Origin: JAGNLA01 sp964472265
GTDB taxonomy: Bacteria > Caldisericota > Caldisericia > JAAYUI01
Direction: 5' to 3'
Length of the DNA stretch: 9,716 nt
NCBI GenBank assembly: GCA_964472265.1
Contig: CAYYJO010000072.1
Location: 1-9,716, forward strand
Positions 1 through 6,238 of this stretch are shown piece after piece. The notes under the pieces were generated by a model. That model did not search any database and was not told the DNA's origin. It saw nothing but the letters and a program-made list of their open reading frames with translations. The translations under genes were made by a program, and so were the position numbers. How positions within the stretch are numbered: the stretch's first letter is position 1; every line of letters begins with the position of its first letter.

Positions 1-69
1 CACGATAACCGCGATCATTACTACAATTTTAAGGAAGACTTCAAAGTCCCCCTTCGAGATCTTAAGCAC
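1..69 (-). CDS. N-terminus of a membrane-anchored protein (partial, runs off the window)
   Basis: A GTG codon at 69-67 opens a frame of 23 codons that stays open to the window edge. It reads MLKISKGDFEVFLKIVVMIA followed by a few more hydrophobic residues: a short charged start and then the beginning of a transmembrane helix. The GTG shares its first base with the TAG stop of the YtxH-like gene upstream (TAGTG), so translation is probably coupled. No strong Shine-Dalgarno site precedes it. An alternative start is the ATG at codon 18. In Bacillus the third gene of the comparable ytxG-ytxH-ytxJ cluster encodes a soluble thioredoxin-like protein; this N-terminus looks membrane-bound, so it is probably something else. 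The function cannot be told from 23 residues. Confidence 0.5.
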   Translation of the reverse strand, partial: MLKISKGDFEVFLKIVVMIAVIV

Positions 70-302
70 TAGTGGAGCTCTGAATCCTCAACCAGCTCGT
101 CCTTTGGATTGATCTTGGCCTTGAGCCTCTCGATGACTTCTTCGGTTCTCACCTTGATGTCGTCGGCGACTTCTTTCGACTTGTCGGTGATTACTTTTCT
201 GGTTTCGTCACCTTTTGCAGGTGCGAAGAGCACGCCAAGAAGAAAACCGACTGCCGCTCCGAAGAGCACTCCTGTAAAAAATCCGCTGTCACGGTCGCTC
301 AT
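69..302 (-). CDS. YtxH-like small membrane protein
   Basis: This 77-aa protein has the usual YtxH build. A short polar N-terminus leads into a glycine-rich hydrophobic segment at about residues 8-27, then the typical junction APAKGDETR, then a charged, probably helical tail of about 45 residues rich in Lys and Glu. YtxH-family proteins are single-pass membrane proteins of poorly known function, linked to general stress in Bacillus. The start is well fixed: ATG at 302 has an AAGGAGG Shine-Dalgarno site 6 nt upstream, and it overlaps the TGA of the DUF948-like gene by 4 nt (ATGA). Transcription order matches the Bacillus ytxG-ytxH pair. The family call rests on motif and context; the role is unknown. 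Confidence 0.85.
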   Translation of the reverse strand: MSDRDSGFFTGVLFGAAVGFLLGVLFAPAKGDETRKVITDKSKEVADDIKVRTEEVIERLKAKINPKDELVEDSELH

Positions 303-712
303 TCTTTTCCTCCTTTTTTGTTACGCTTGAAGAGAAATCCTCCAAGCTTGAAGAATGTTCCAAAAACCGATCTAAATACCGGTTGGAACAGGACTGGGAT
401 GTACTTGCTTATCGCAGCCACTCCCGAAATGACAGTTTGCACGGTTTGAACAGCGCTTGTTATGGTTGTCAATGCGTTCTTGAGCACCGGTCCCGTGTCG
501 TCGAGGATGGTGTTTACCTTGGGGAGAATCTCGGTATTTACAGTCTTCATTGACTTCTCGGCCTCGTTTAACGTCTTTTTTGCCTGAATGAGGGCCGGAA
601 CCACGAAGAGCACAATCATTAGCGCTGCAACAAAAAGAATTCCAATCAGAATCCAAAGAGCTATTTCCAGACTCTGCATCCTTTGGAGAACATAGGTCAA
701 ATCAGAGCTCAT
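299..712 (-). CDS. DUF948/YtxG-like membrane protein
   Basis: The 137-aa product has a strong transmembrane helix at about residues 15-40, followed by a long amphipathic region (about 45-100) with spaced hydrophobics, including NTILDDTGPVLKNALTTITS, typical of the coiled or helical tail of DUF948 proteins. The C-terminus is strongly basic (FKRNKKGGKE). DUF948 proteins are commonly encoded just before YtxH proteins, as here, with a 4-nt ATGA overlap. I place the start at the ATG at 712-710. GGAGG at 721-717 lies 4 nt before it but only 1 nt before the TTG at 715, so that TTG is unlikely. A promoter at 919-947 gives a leader of about 200 nt. The protein may form a membrane complex with the YtxH-like partner; the molecular role is unknown. 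Confidence 0.75.
   Translation of the reverse strand: MSSDLTYVLQRMQSLEIALWILIGILFVAALMIVLFVVPALIQAKKTLNEAEKSMKTVNTEILPKVNTILDDTGPVLKNALTTITSAVQTVQTVISGVAAISKYIPVLFQPVFRSVFGTFFKLGGFLFKRNKKGGKE
309..315 (-). promoter_or_regulatory. Shine-Dalgarno site of the ytxH-like gene
   Basis: The minus strand reads AAGGAGG here, 6 nt before the ATG at 302. It lies inside the last codons of the upstream gene. It is the strongest ribosome binding site in the window and shows that this genome uses Shine-Dalgarno initiation inside operons, unlike the apparently leaderless first genes. Confidence 0.85.
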
Positions 713-912
713 CAAGCCTCCGAGTTTCTTTCAATCCCCGCAAATGCCGTGTCAACCTTAATTTCCTGCACCTAATCGCAGGTGGGGCCATTATTCAGGC
801 TCATCATGTATCAGTGAACGAACCGTTTCCGGAGCGCTCATCAGCGATGGCCATTTCGCCCCTACATTCACTTATAGGCAGTAAATGTCAGCGATCACGC
901 ACACCACAGGGT
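713..912 (-). other. Long 5' leader of the DUF948-YtxH operon
   Basis: About 200 nt separate the predicted transcription start (near 912) from the ATG at 712, with no annotated gene. Two very short frames are linked by an ATGA overlap: 854-804 (16 codons plus stop, with AGGGG 4 nt before its ATG) and 807-772 (11 codons plus stop). Two alternative small hairpins overlap each other: CACCT/AGGTG (positions 769-773 with 780-784, as read on the plus strand) and CCTGC/GCAGG (765-769 with 778-782). They cannot form together. I recognise no riboswitch class and see no T-run for a terminator. Coding or regulatory function is unproven. Confidence 0.35.
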
Positions 913-918
913 AACTAA

Positions 919-947
919 ATTATAAAGCAAGTTCCGCAATTGTTCAA
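919..947 (-). promoter_or_regulatory. Sigma70-like promoter for the DUF948-YtxH operon
   Basis: On the minus strand TTGAAC (947-942) is followed by a 17-nt spacer and a perfect TATAAT (924-919). This is the best -10/spacer match in the window. The -35 box overlaps the TGA stop (946-944) of the upstream membrane-protein gene, so the downstream operon can be expressed separately. The predicted start is near 912. Confidence 0.7.
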
Positions 948-1468
948 GCGATGGCAGCCAAAATCAGCCTGATGGAGCCAACGAGAAAAAGTGTGGTTTC
1001 AAGAGCGATTGCCCATTCCGGGGCTGAGCCGAAAAGTTTTGTGTGGTATGAAACGCTTGCTTTCTCGGCGTTTGTCTTGATGTGTGCAAGAAGGTTTTCA
1101 GGCAGATGAATCTGTGAATACGGCACCCTGACTGGTTCGGTTCTCAAGCCTGGGTTTGAAAGGATCATCATCCAGCCGGAAATGCTTCCGGTGTCAACAA
1201 GCTGGATGTCAGTGATCTCCTCAAAAATCCTGGTGGAAAACCGGTTGATGATTACGAAGTCATCACAGCTTACAAGGATTGACTGCTTTGGAAAGATTCT
1301 GAGGGCGAAATGGATAGCCAAACTTGAAAAAATGGCGGAGATGAGCAAGATGACCGATGTTTTTGAGACAAGCTCCAATGGGAGCCAGACGATCAACAAA
1401 GCCGGAAGAATTGTGAGGAAAACCAGCCACTGGCTGGAGAGACCCAGTCGTGACCTGAAAACTTTCAC
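944..1468 (-). CDS. Membrane protein with a PH-like soluble domain (paralog B)
   Basis: I choose the GTG at 1468, which overlaps the TGA of the upstream gene by 4 nt (GTGA) and has GAAGG 4 nt before it. This gives 174 aa beginning (M)KVFRSRLGL. The longer reading from 1516 would overlap the upstream gene by 52 nt and adds a Cys-rich stretch that looks like out-of-frame sequence. Two hydrophobic helices lie at about residues 14-34 and 38-58. A beta-rich segment of about 90 residues follows, containing FEEITDIQLVDTG, and then a C-terminal helix at about 150-173. The layout and several local motifs match the upstream gene, so the two look like a tandem duplication. The soluble part resembles bacterial PH-type (DUF304-like) domains in pattern only; I cannot confirm that family. 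Function unknown. Confidence 0.8.
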   Translation of the reverse strand: MKVFRSRLGLSSQWLVFLTILPALLIVWLPLELVSKTSVILLISAIFSSLAIHFALRIFPKQSILVSCDDFVIINRFSTRIFEEITDIQLVDTGSISGWMMILSNPGLRTEPVRVPYSQIHLPENLLAHIKTNAEKASVSYHTKLFGSAPEWAIALETTLFLVGSIRLILAAIA

Positions 1469-2001
1469 AATGCCTTCGATACAACGATAATAATCAGGGC
1501 AGCAAGCGAAATCCAAAGTCCCCAGTCAAGAAAATGAAGACCAGAGTATGTTTCTTTGTAGATTGCCCTCGGTGCGTTTTTTCGGAGGGATTCAATCAAA
1601 TCACCTGGGTTTACGAGCTCTTCCAAAACGATGATGGCAGCAGGGTTTATCTTGTCGGTGAAAACCTGAAGCTCTGCACCGAACAGGCCTGGTCTTGAAA
1701 CCCGGATGATTTTCGTTACCTCTTCAACCGGGATTTGGATCAAAGAAATGTTGAAATAAACCCTTTTTGTTTCCTCGTCAGTCCATATTCTACAACGGAC
1801 GATTCCCTGGCGCATCATCAGCCTTGTGAAAAAGGTGAAGCCGGTTGCTGCAGCAGGAATGAGAACGATTGTCAACCAGATCAGATTATTCCCAAAAGCA
1901 TCAAGCGGTACGATAAGAAAACCGAAAGCCGAAAGGATGATGATTGTAAAAAAAAGGCTGATTCTGTGCCCATTTGGTTTTGTTAGGTATTGTTCTTCCA
2001 C
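1465..2001 (-). CDS. Membrane protein with a PH-like soluble domain (paralog A)
   Basis: The 178-aa product has two hydrophobic helices at about residues 14-34 and 40-60, a soluble beta-rich domain at about 64-148, and a C-terminal helix at about 160-178. The segment VEEVTKIIRVSRPGLFG aligns with FEEITDIQLVDTG of the downstream gene, and LIESLRKNAPRA aligns with LLAHIKTNAEKA, supporting common ancestry. The GTG at 2001 is the only plausible N-terminal start, because an in-frame TAA lies 12 nt upstream (2013-2011). No Shine-Dalgarno site precedes it, but a TATAAT ends 8 nt before it, so the mRNA is probably leaderless. The gene diverges from the PEGA-propeller operon. A bacterial PH-like fold is an inference from the layout; function unknown. 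Confidence 0.8.
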   Translation of the reverse strand: MEEQYLTKPNGHRISLFFTIIILSAFGFLIVPLDAFGNNLIWLTIVLIPAAATGFTFFTRLMMRQGIVRCRIWTDEETKRVYFNISLIQIPVEEVTKIIRVSRPGLFGAELQVFTDKINPAAIIVLEELVNPGDLIESLRKNAPRAIYKETYSGLHFLDWGLWISLAALIIIVVSKAL

Positions 2002-2009
2002 GATTGCCC

Positions 2010-2038
2010 ATTATAAGACTTGACCGAGAAAACTGCAA
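2010..2038 (-). promoter_or_regulatory. Promoter of the paired membrane-protein genes (leaderless type)
   Basis: On the minus strand TTGCAG (2038-2033), a 17-nt spacer and a perfect TATAAT (2015-2010) are seen. The GTG start codon at 2001 begins 8 nt after the -10 box, so transcription should start at or within about 2 nt of the start codon. The -35 match is weak (3 of 6). It overlaps the divergent plus-strand promoter at 2020-2048. Confidence 0.6.
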
Positions 2039-2048
2039 GCCGTATCTT
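2020..2048 (+). promoter_or_regulatory. Promoter of the PEGA-propeller operon (leaderless type)
   Basis: TTGACC (2020-2025), a 17-nt spacer and TATCTT (2043-2048) form a good sigma70-like promoter. The ATG at 2056 begins after exactly 7 nt, where transcription would normally start. This explains the absence of a ribosome binding site. It also means that the TTG at 2020, which would otherwise add 12 residues, is more likely the -35 box than a start codon. Confidence 0.6.
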
Positions 2049-2055
2049 AGTTTGC

Positions 2056-4317
2056 ATGGCTTTCAACCTATATGATCCCAAGACCCCCAAGATCAAGAGG
2101 GACGTTTCGGCGCAGACAATTGCCAAAATGAGGCAATACCTCATTTACGTAGCAGCAGGAATAGGTTTAGTCCTGCTCGTGTTGTTAGCCTTGACCGTCT
2201 GGCCCAAAACCCCTTCGCTGACGATTGAGTGCAAGGTTCCTGCTGAAATCTTCGTTGACGACAAACCGTTCGGCAAAGGTTCAACCGTATTCATCAGAAC
2301 CATCGAACCCGGCAGACATGTGATCAAGGCTGTTCCTCTCGAAACAATCCCTTTCATGGATATGGACGTCCAGAAAGTCGACATATCGCCAGGAAGAAGC
2401 GAGACAATCGAACTTATCAATGTTTCAGACGTTGTATTCGATACAAAGCCACAAAAGGCAGCCATTGTCCTGAGTTCACTCGAAGGCGATGCAAGCCTTG
2501 GAACTACTCCCTTGAGAACCAAACTTCCATATGGGCAATACGACGTTGTGATGAGGCTTCCAGGTTCTCCTGAGTATCAGAAGAGCTTCCTTTCATCTGG
2601 CGCCGAAATAATTAACATCACGGCCGATTTTGACGAACTGGCGCTCAACCAGCCTGGTTCAAGAAAACTCACAACCAATTTCTCGGTTCCAAAGCTCATA
2701 GAAGGCGCAAAGCTGACTGTTGACGGAAAGGAATATGCACAGGGTTCGCAGGCGTTGTTGCCAAGCGGATTCCACAAGGTCTGCATGAACTACTACGGTC
2801 AACAGATTCTGTGCACGCAGGTCATGTTCCCATCAGTTGGAAAACCCATTGAGATTTCATGGCCGGAAACCATTTACAGCCCTTGCATGTACTTTGGCAG
2901 GGATTTGTTCACGCTTCCCGGAGATGCCAGAGGAGCAACCGTTGCACAGGATGGATCATCTCTGCTGTATGCCACAGGTTACCCTTTTGTCGACTGTGTT
3001 GATCTCGGGTCAGGCCAGAGGGTTTGGACACAGAAGATTGACAGGGCGTTTGACCTTCGGCCGGTGATCATCTACAGAACCGACGGCAACAACATTTACG
3101 GCATGGCGGGTATCCCATCCGACCCACGATCAACCCCGTTTTGCATTGAGATAAGAACAGGCAAGGAAATTGACGTCCAGAAGAAGTTCGAGGGGTCAAT
3201 ACTTCCTCTTGCCACACAACCGTTCAAATCAGGCATCTGGAATTGCTATGGCAATGTTTGGGAAACCGTGGTAAACGGTGAAGGCAGGATTGCGGCAATC
3301 GAAGCCGTGGTTGTAAAAAACCTTGAAACCTTTAGGTTTGTCAGAAGAGTGAACAGCGATGAGACTGCAAAATTCCTCGGTGTGAGCTTTTCAGCCACCG
3401 ATGACGGGCACCCGATTTTTATCTTTTCGCTACGCAGAGGCAAGACAACCGGCATAATGGTTCTCGATCCAACGGTTGCTGTCCCCCACAAACTTGTTGA
3501 ATACAACGTCAACAACAGGGAGAAATACTCGGCATTGCTTGAAGGTCCACAGGAAGCTGACGCCGAAAAAGGTTGGACATGGATGCCGCTGACTATCGAT
3601 CCTGAAGGAGCATGCTTCGATGCTGGCTTTGACACAGGGAAGACTTTTATCGTTTACTCGGATTTTACCGTTGCAGCCGTCATGTACCCCCAAGGTCGCT
3701 ACAAGTGGAGCAGGTATGTTGACAAGGCCAGAAAATCCGACCCAACAATCTCAAGGTCAAAGGGTAAGGATGTCGTTGTAATCAATTTCCCAACCTCACC
3801 GTTCGAATACCAGCTTGACCTGAAAACGGGTGAGCAGATTGAAAGACGCATCAAACCCCAGACTCCAGAAGAAGCCATTCAAGGATTCATCTGCCCGGGC
3901 GGTTCTTTTGTGATCCCTGGCAACAAGGCAATATCTGGTGTGAAGCTTGATGAAACCGGAAAGTTCAAACCAACCTGGGAGAGAACCTTTAAAACCGGGT
4001 TGCTTCTCCCATCTCCGTGGGGGCCTGTTCATATCGAATCAAACAAGGTAACGGTTCTTGGATCACACATGCTAAGACCTATCCTGGAACTCACACTTCC
4101 AGGACTGGGGTCGCCTGCACATGGCCTGATTCTTGGCGACAGGCGCTTCCTTGCCCTGTACTTTGAAAAAAGAATCTGGATTATTGACCGAGACGGTTTG
4201 AACCGTGGCTATTTTACAAACATCGACGACCTTGAACCACTGGAGTTATCAGGCCACAAAGCAATGCTTGCAGATATGGGTGGGAGGAAGGTGGTTATTC
4301 CATGGCCACAAAACTGA
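2056..4317 (+). CDS. Membrane-anchored PEGA-repeat / beta-propeller protein (paralog 1)
   Basis: With the ATG at 2056 the product is 753 aa. Residues 1-27 are polar and basic and probably cytoplasmic; one transmembrane helix lies at about 28-49. PEGA-like units follow: about 54-125 (PAEIFVDDKPFGKGS), 126-190 (ASLGTTPLRTKLPYGQYDVV) and a more divergent one near 206-265 (GAKLTVDGKEYAQGS). From about 275 to the end are repeated beta-strand blocks such as VDLGSGQRVWTQKI and LDLKTGEQIERR, typical of PQQ-like or WD-like propeller blades. PEGA domains are small extracytoplasmic beta modules found in surface proteins and are often tied to binding or scaffolding. No catalytic motif is seen. A role as an envelope sensor, scaffold or ligand-binding protein is inferred. 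It is the first gene of an operon with its paralog and selD. The upstream TTG at 2020 is an alternative but less likely start. Confidence 0.85.
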   Translation: MAFNLYDPKTPKIKRDVSAQTIAKMRQYLIYVAAGIGLVLLVLLALTVWPKTPSLTIECKVPAEIFVDDKPFGKGSTVFIRTIEPGRHVIKAVPLETIPFMDMDVQKVDISPGRSETIELINVSDVVFDTKPQKAAIVLSSLEGDASLGTTPLRTKLPYGQYDVVMRLPGSPEYQKSFLSSGAEIINITADFDELALNQPGSRKLTTNFSVPKLIEGAKLTVDGKEYAQGSQALLPSGFHKVCMNYYGQQILCTQVMFPSVGKPIEISWPETIYSPCMYFGRDLFTLPGDARGATVAQDGSSLLYATGYPFVDCVDLGSGQRVWTQKIDRAFDLRPVIIYRTDGNNIYGMAGIPSDPRSTPFCIEIRTGKEIDVQKKFEGSILPLATQPFKSGIWNCYGNVWETVVNGEGRIAAIEAVVVKNLETFRFVRRVNSDETAKFLGVSFSATDDGHPIFIFSLRRGKTTGIMVLDPTVAVPHKLVEYNVNNREKYSALLEGPQEADAEKGWTWMPLTIDPEGACFDAGFDTGKTFIVYSDFTVAAVMYPQGRYKWSRYVDKARKSDPTISRSKGKDVVVINFPTSPFEYQLDLKTGEQIERRIKPQTPEEAIQGFICPGGSFVIPGNKAISGVKLDETGKFKPTWERTFKTGLLLPSPWGPVHIESNKVTVLGSHMLRPILELTLPGLGSPAHGLILGDRRFLALYFEKRIWIIDRDGLNRGYFTNIDDLEPLELSGHKAMLADMGGRKVVIPWPQN

Positions 4318-6233
4318 AATGGGTAGTGCCAGCCATTGTCGTTGTGCTGGTTGCAGCTACGCTTGTGGTTGCTGCTGTTGTCATGCTCGCCCCGGACAAG
4401 GGAACCTTGAGCCTTGAAAGCAAGAAGGCCATTGACCTCGAGATTGACGGCACAAGTTATGGCAATGGCACGGAATTTTCGATTTCCATGACCATCGGAA
4501 GCCATGAATACAGGGGTTTGATACAGGGCGTTGCCGATTCAAAGATGGAGCTGAAAGGCACATTCACAATTACCAAGGGAGAAGTGACAAAGGTTGTTTG
4601 CGGGACAGAACCGGTTGTCAGCTTCACCTCGAACCCACAAGGAGCGCAAGTCAGCGTTGCGTCAGACATCTCGCAGCCACTTGGCAAAACACCTGTGGAT
4701 GTTCATCTGCCTCCAGGTGTATATACGTTCATCCTCAACCTGGACGGTCAGGCAAAAAAATATGGCCCAATCGATTTAACTTTTGACGAAAAGGAAAAGG
4801 TCGAAGTGTTTTTTGGCAAGACCCCAAAAACTGGCTCGATCCAGGGAGACTCAATCAATATCACTTCAATACCCGAAGGCATCCAGATTTACAGGGGCGA
4901 TGAGCTTGTCGGTATAACGCCGGTCTCGTTTGCAGACGCGAGGAATCTAACAGCAAAGGTTGGCGGTGACACGGTTTCCATCCCTCTGCTATTCAAGCGT
5001 CAGAACGTATGGCTGCACCCAGGTGTAAAGCTGTCAATGATTGTCACCGCTTCAAACATTGAATCATCGGCTCATGAATGGTTTGCAAATGGCGGTTATT
5101 TTAATGCCTTCATCGAGGATGGGTTCCTCAAGATTGCTGACAACTCTGGCCACACCATTCAGACAAAGCTTCCTCCGCATGACGTCATCCTTGATCTCTC
5201 ACTCTATGGCGGAACCCTGGTTTTTTCAGGTATGAACAAGGATGCCCTGATGGTTGTGGGCTACGATGTACAATCACTCGGGCAGTCAGAAGTCAAAGAC
5301 CTCAAGATGTTTGTTTCTGGGTTCGCAAGGTCGATTCAGTCCCAGGATGGGTCAACCACCCGCTACTTCTCAATTGTCAATGGCAGCCTGTATGAACTTG
5401 ACACAGAAAACATGAAGGTTTTCAAGCTGGGCAAGGCTCAACAGGGGCTCCATTTCAGGCGCATGGGTGAAACCAGCGATTTTGGTGTTGGTCTCTTCAA
5501 TGCTGATGGAACCTGTGTCGGTGTCTACGGCAGGCGTTATGCCTGGAATCTTGATGGTTCGTGGCAGGTTGGCGGGGTGAAGAATGTCCAGCCGGCAATC
5601 ATCTGTTTTTTCAAAGGCACTGATATTGTCGGATTCAATACCGGTTCAGGCGAGGCCGAGTGGCAGACAAAAATTGCCGAAGAGCCACTCTCCGTTTCGT
5701 GGAATGAAAACGAACAGGTCTGGATTGCAGAATCCCTTGACTCTGAAAACCACTACCTCATCGATCCAAATTCGGGCACATCGACCCCTCTCGATAAAAA
5801 CAACACCTTTGTCCAGCCAAACCCAAATCCGGGCTTCAGGGGTCTTGGATTTGTTTCAACACAGGACAAGATGTGCCAGATTTTCTACAATCCTTCAGGC
5901 ATCCTGAAGTGTTTCGTCGACGGAGTGGAACTCTGGTCGCTCAACTGTGAGCAGGTCTACTCGACAAAAGCCTTCAATCCACTGCTCGACCTTGGCCAGA
6001 TAATCATAAAGAAAACCAATGGCTGTTACGTTGTTGACCCTTCCAGCGGATCAATAAACCTCCTCTCCGAAAGCCAGCCTCTTCAGTTTTTTGAAAACGG
6101 AGCTGTTCTATTTCCGGAAGGAATATGGTCAGGCCCGAACAAGATTTTTGAGGGATCTGGCAAAGTCACGCAGAGAGGGAACGCCCTGAGGATCGTCTTG
6201 AATGATGAAGCCTCTTGTGTTATCCTGCCATAA
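4302..6233 (+). CDS. Membrane-anchored PEGA-repeat / beta-propeller protein (paralog 2)
   Basis: The 643-aa product starts at an ATG that overlaps the preceding gene by 16 nt, with AAGGTGG 7 nt upstream as ribosome binding site. A hydrophobic helix at about residues 7-29 follows a very short basic N-terminus. Three PEGA-like units are visible: about 34-101 (GTLSLESKKAIDLEIDG), 104-172 (FTSNPQGAQVSVASD ... PLGKTPVDVHLPPGVYTF) and 183-232 (ITSIPEGIQIYRGDELVGIT). The second is the clearest PEGA match in the window. The rest, about 250-640, is a propeller-like region with strings such as VGFNTGSGEAEWQTKI and LIDPNSGTSTPL. Architecture and order match the upstream gene, so this is a tandem duplication that has diverged strongly. 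It probably sits on the outside of the cytoplasmic membrane. No enzymatic signature is seen; function unknown. Confidence 0.87.
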   Translation: MATKLKWVVPAIVVVLVAATLVVAAVVMLAPDKGTLSLESKKAIDLEIDGTSYGNGTEFSISMTIGSHEYRGLIQGVADSKMELKGTFTITKGEVTKVVCGTEPVVSFTSNPQGAQVSVASDISQPLGKTPVDVHLPPGVYTFILNLDGQAKKYGPIDLTFDEKEKVEVFFGKTPKTGSIQGDSINITSIPEGIQIYRGDELVGITPVSFADARNLTAKVGGDTVSIPLLFKRQNVWLHPGVKLSMIVTASNIESSAHEWFANGGYFNAFIEDGFLKIADNSGHTIQTKLPPHDVILDLSLYGGTLVFSGMNKDALMVVGYDVQSLGQSEVKDLKMFVSGFARSIQSQDGSTTRYFSIVNGSLYELDTENMKVFKLGKAQQGLHFRRMGETSDFGVGLFNADGTCVGVYGRRYAWNLDGSWQVGGVKNVQPAIICFFKGTDIVGFNTGSGEAEWQTKIAEEPLSVSWNENEQVWIAESLDSENHYLIDPNSGTSTPLDKNNTFVQPNPNPGFRGLGFVSTQDKMCQIFYNPSGILKCFVDGVELWSLNCEQVYSTKAFNPLLDLGQIIIKKTNGCYVVDPSSGSINLLSESQPLQFFENGAVLFPEGIWSGPNKIFEGSGKVTQRGNALRIVLNDEASCVILP

Positions 6234-6238
6234 ACAAG

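Noticed and set aside
713..715. TTG at 715 as start of the DUF948-like gene
   Set aside because: GGAGG is only 1 nt away from it; the ATG at 712 has better spacing.
765..784. Hairpin as a terminator between 944 and 712
   Set aside because: Short stem with no following T-run on either strand; it fits a leader structure better.
1469..1516. Longer N-terminus (MDFACCPDYYRC) for the 944-1468 gene
   Set aside because: It would overlap the upstream gene by 52 nt; the GTG at 1468 makes a GTGA overlap and has GAAGG at the right distance.
2020..2055. TTG at 2020 as start of the first PEGA-propeller gene (12 extra residues)
   Set aside because: TTGACC fits a -35 box with TATCTT 17 nt later and ATG 7 nt after that; no Shine-Dalgarno site precedes the TTG and the extra residues do not look like a needed N-terminus.
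6198..6226. A separate selD promoter (TTGAAT-N17-TATCCT)
   Set aside because: Both hexamers match only 4 of 6 and lie in coding sequence; chance is likely and the 5-nt gap favours co-transcription.
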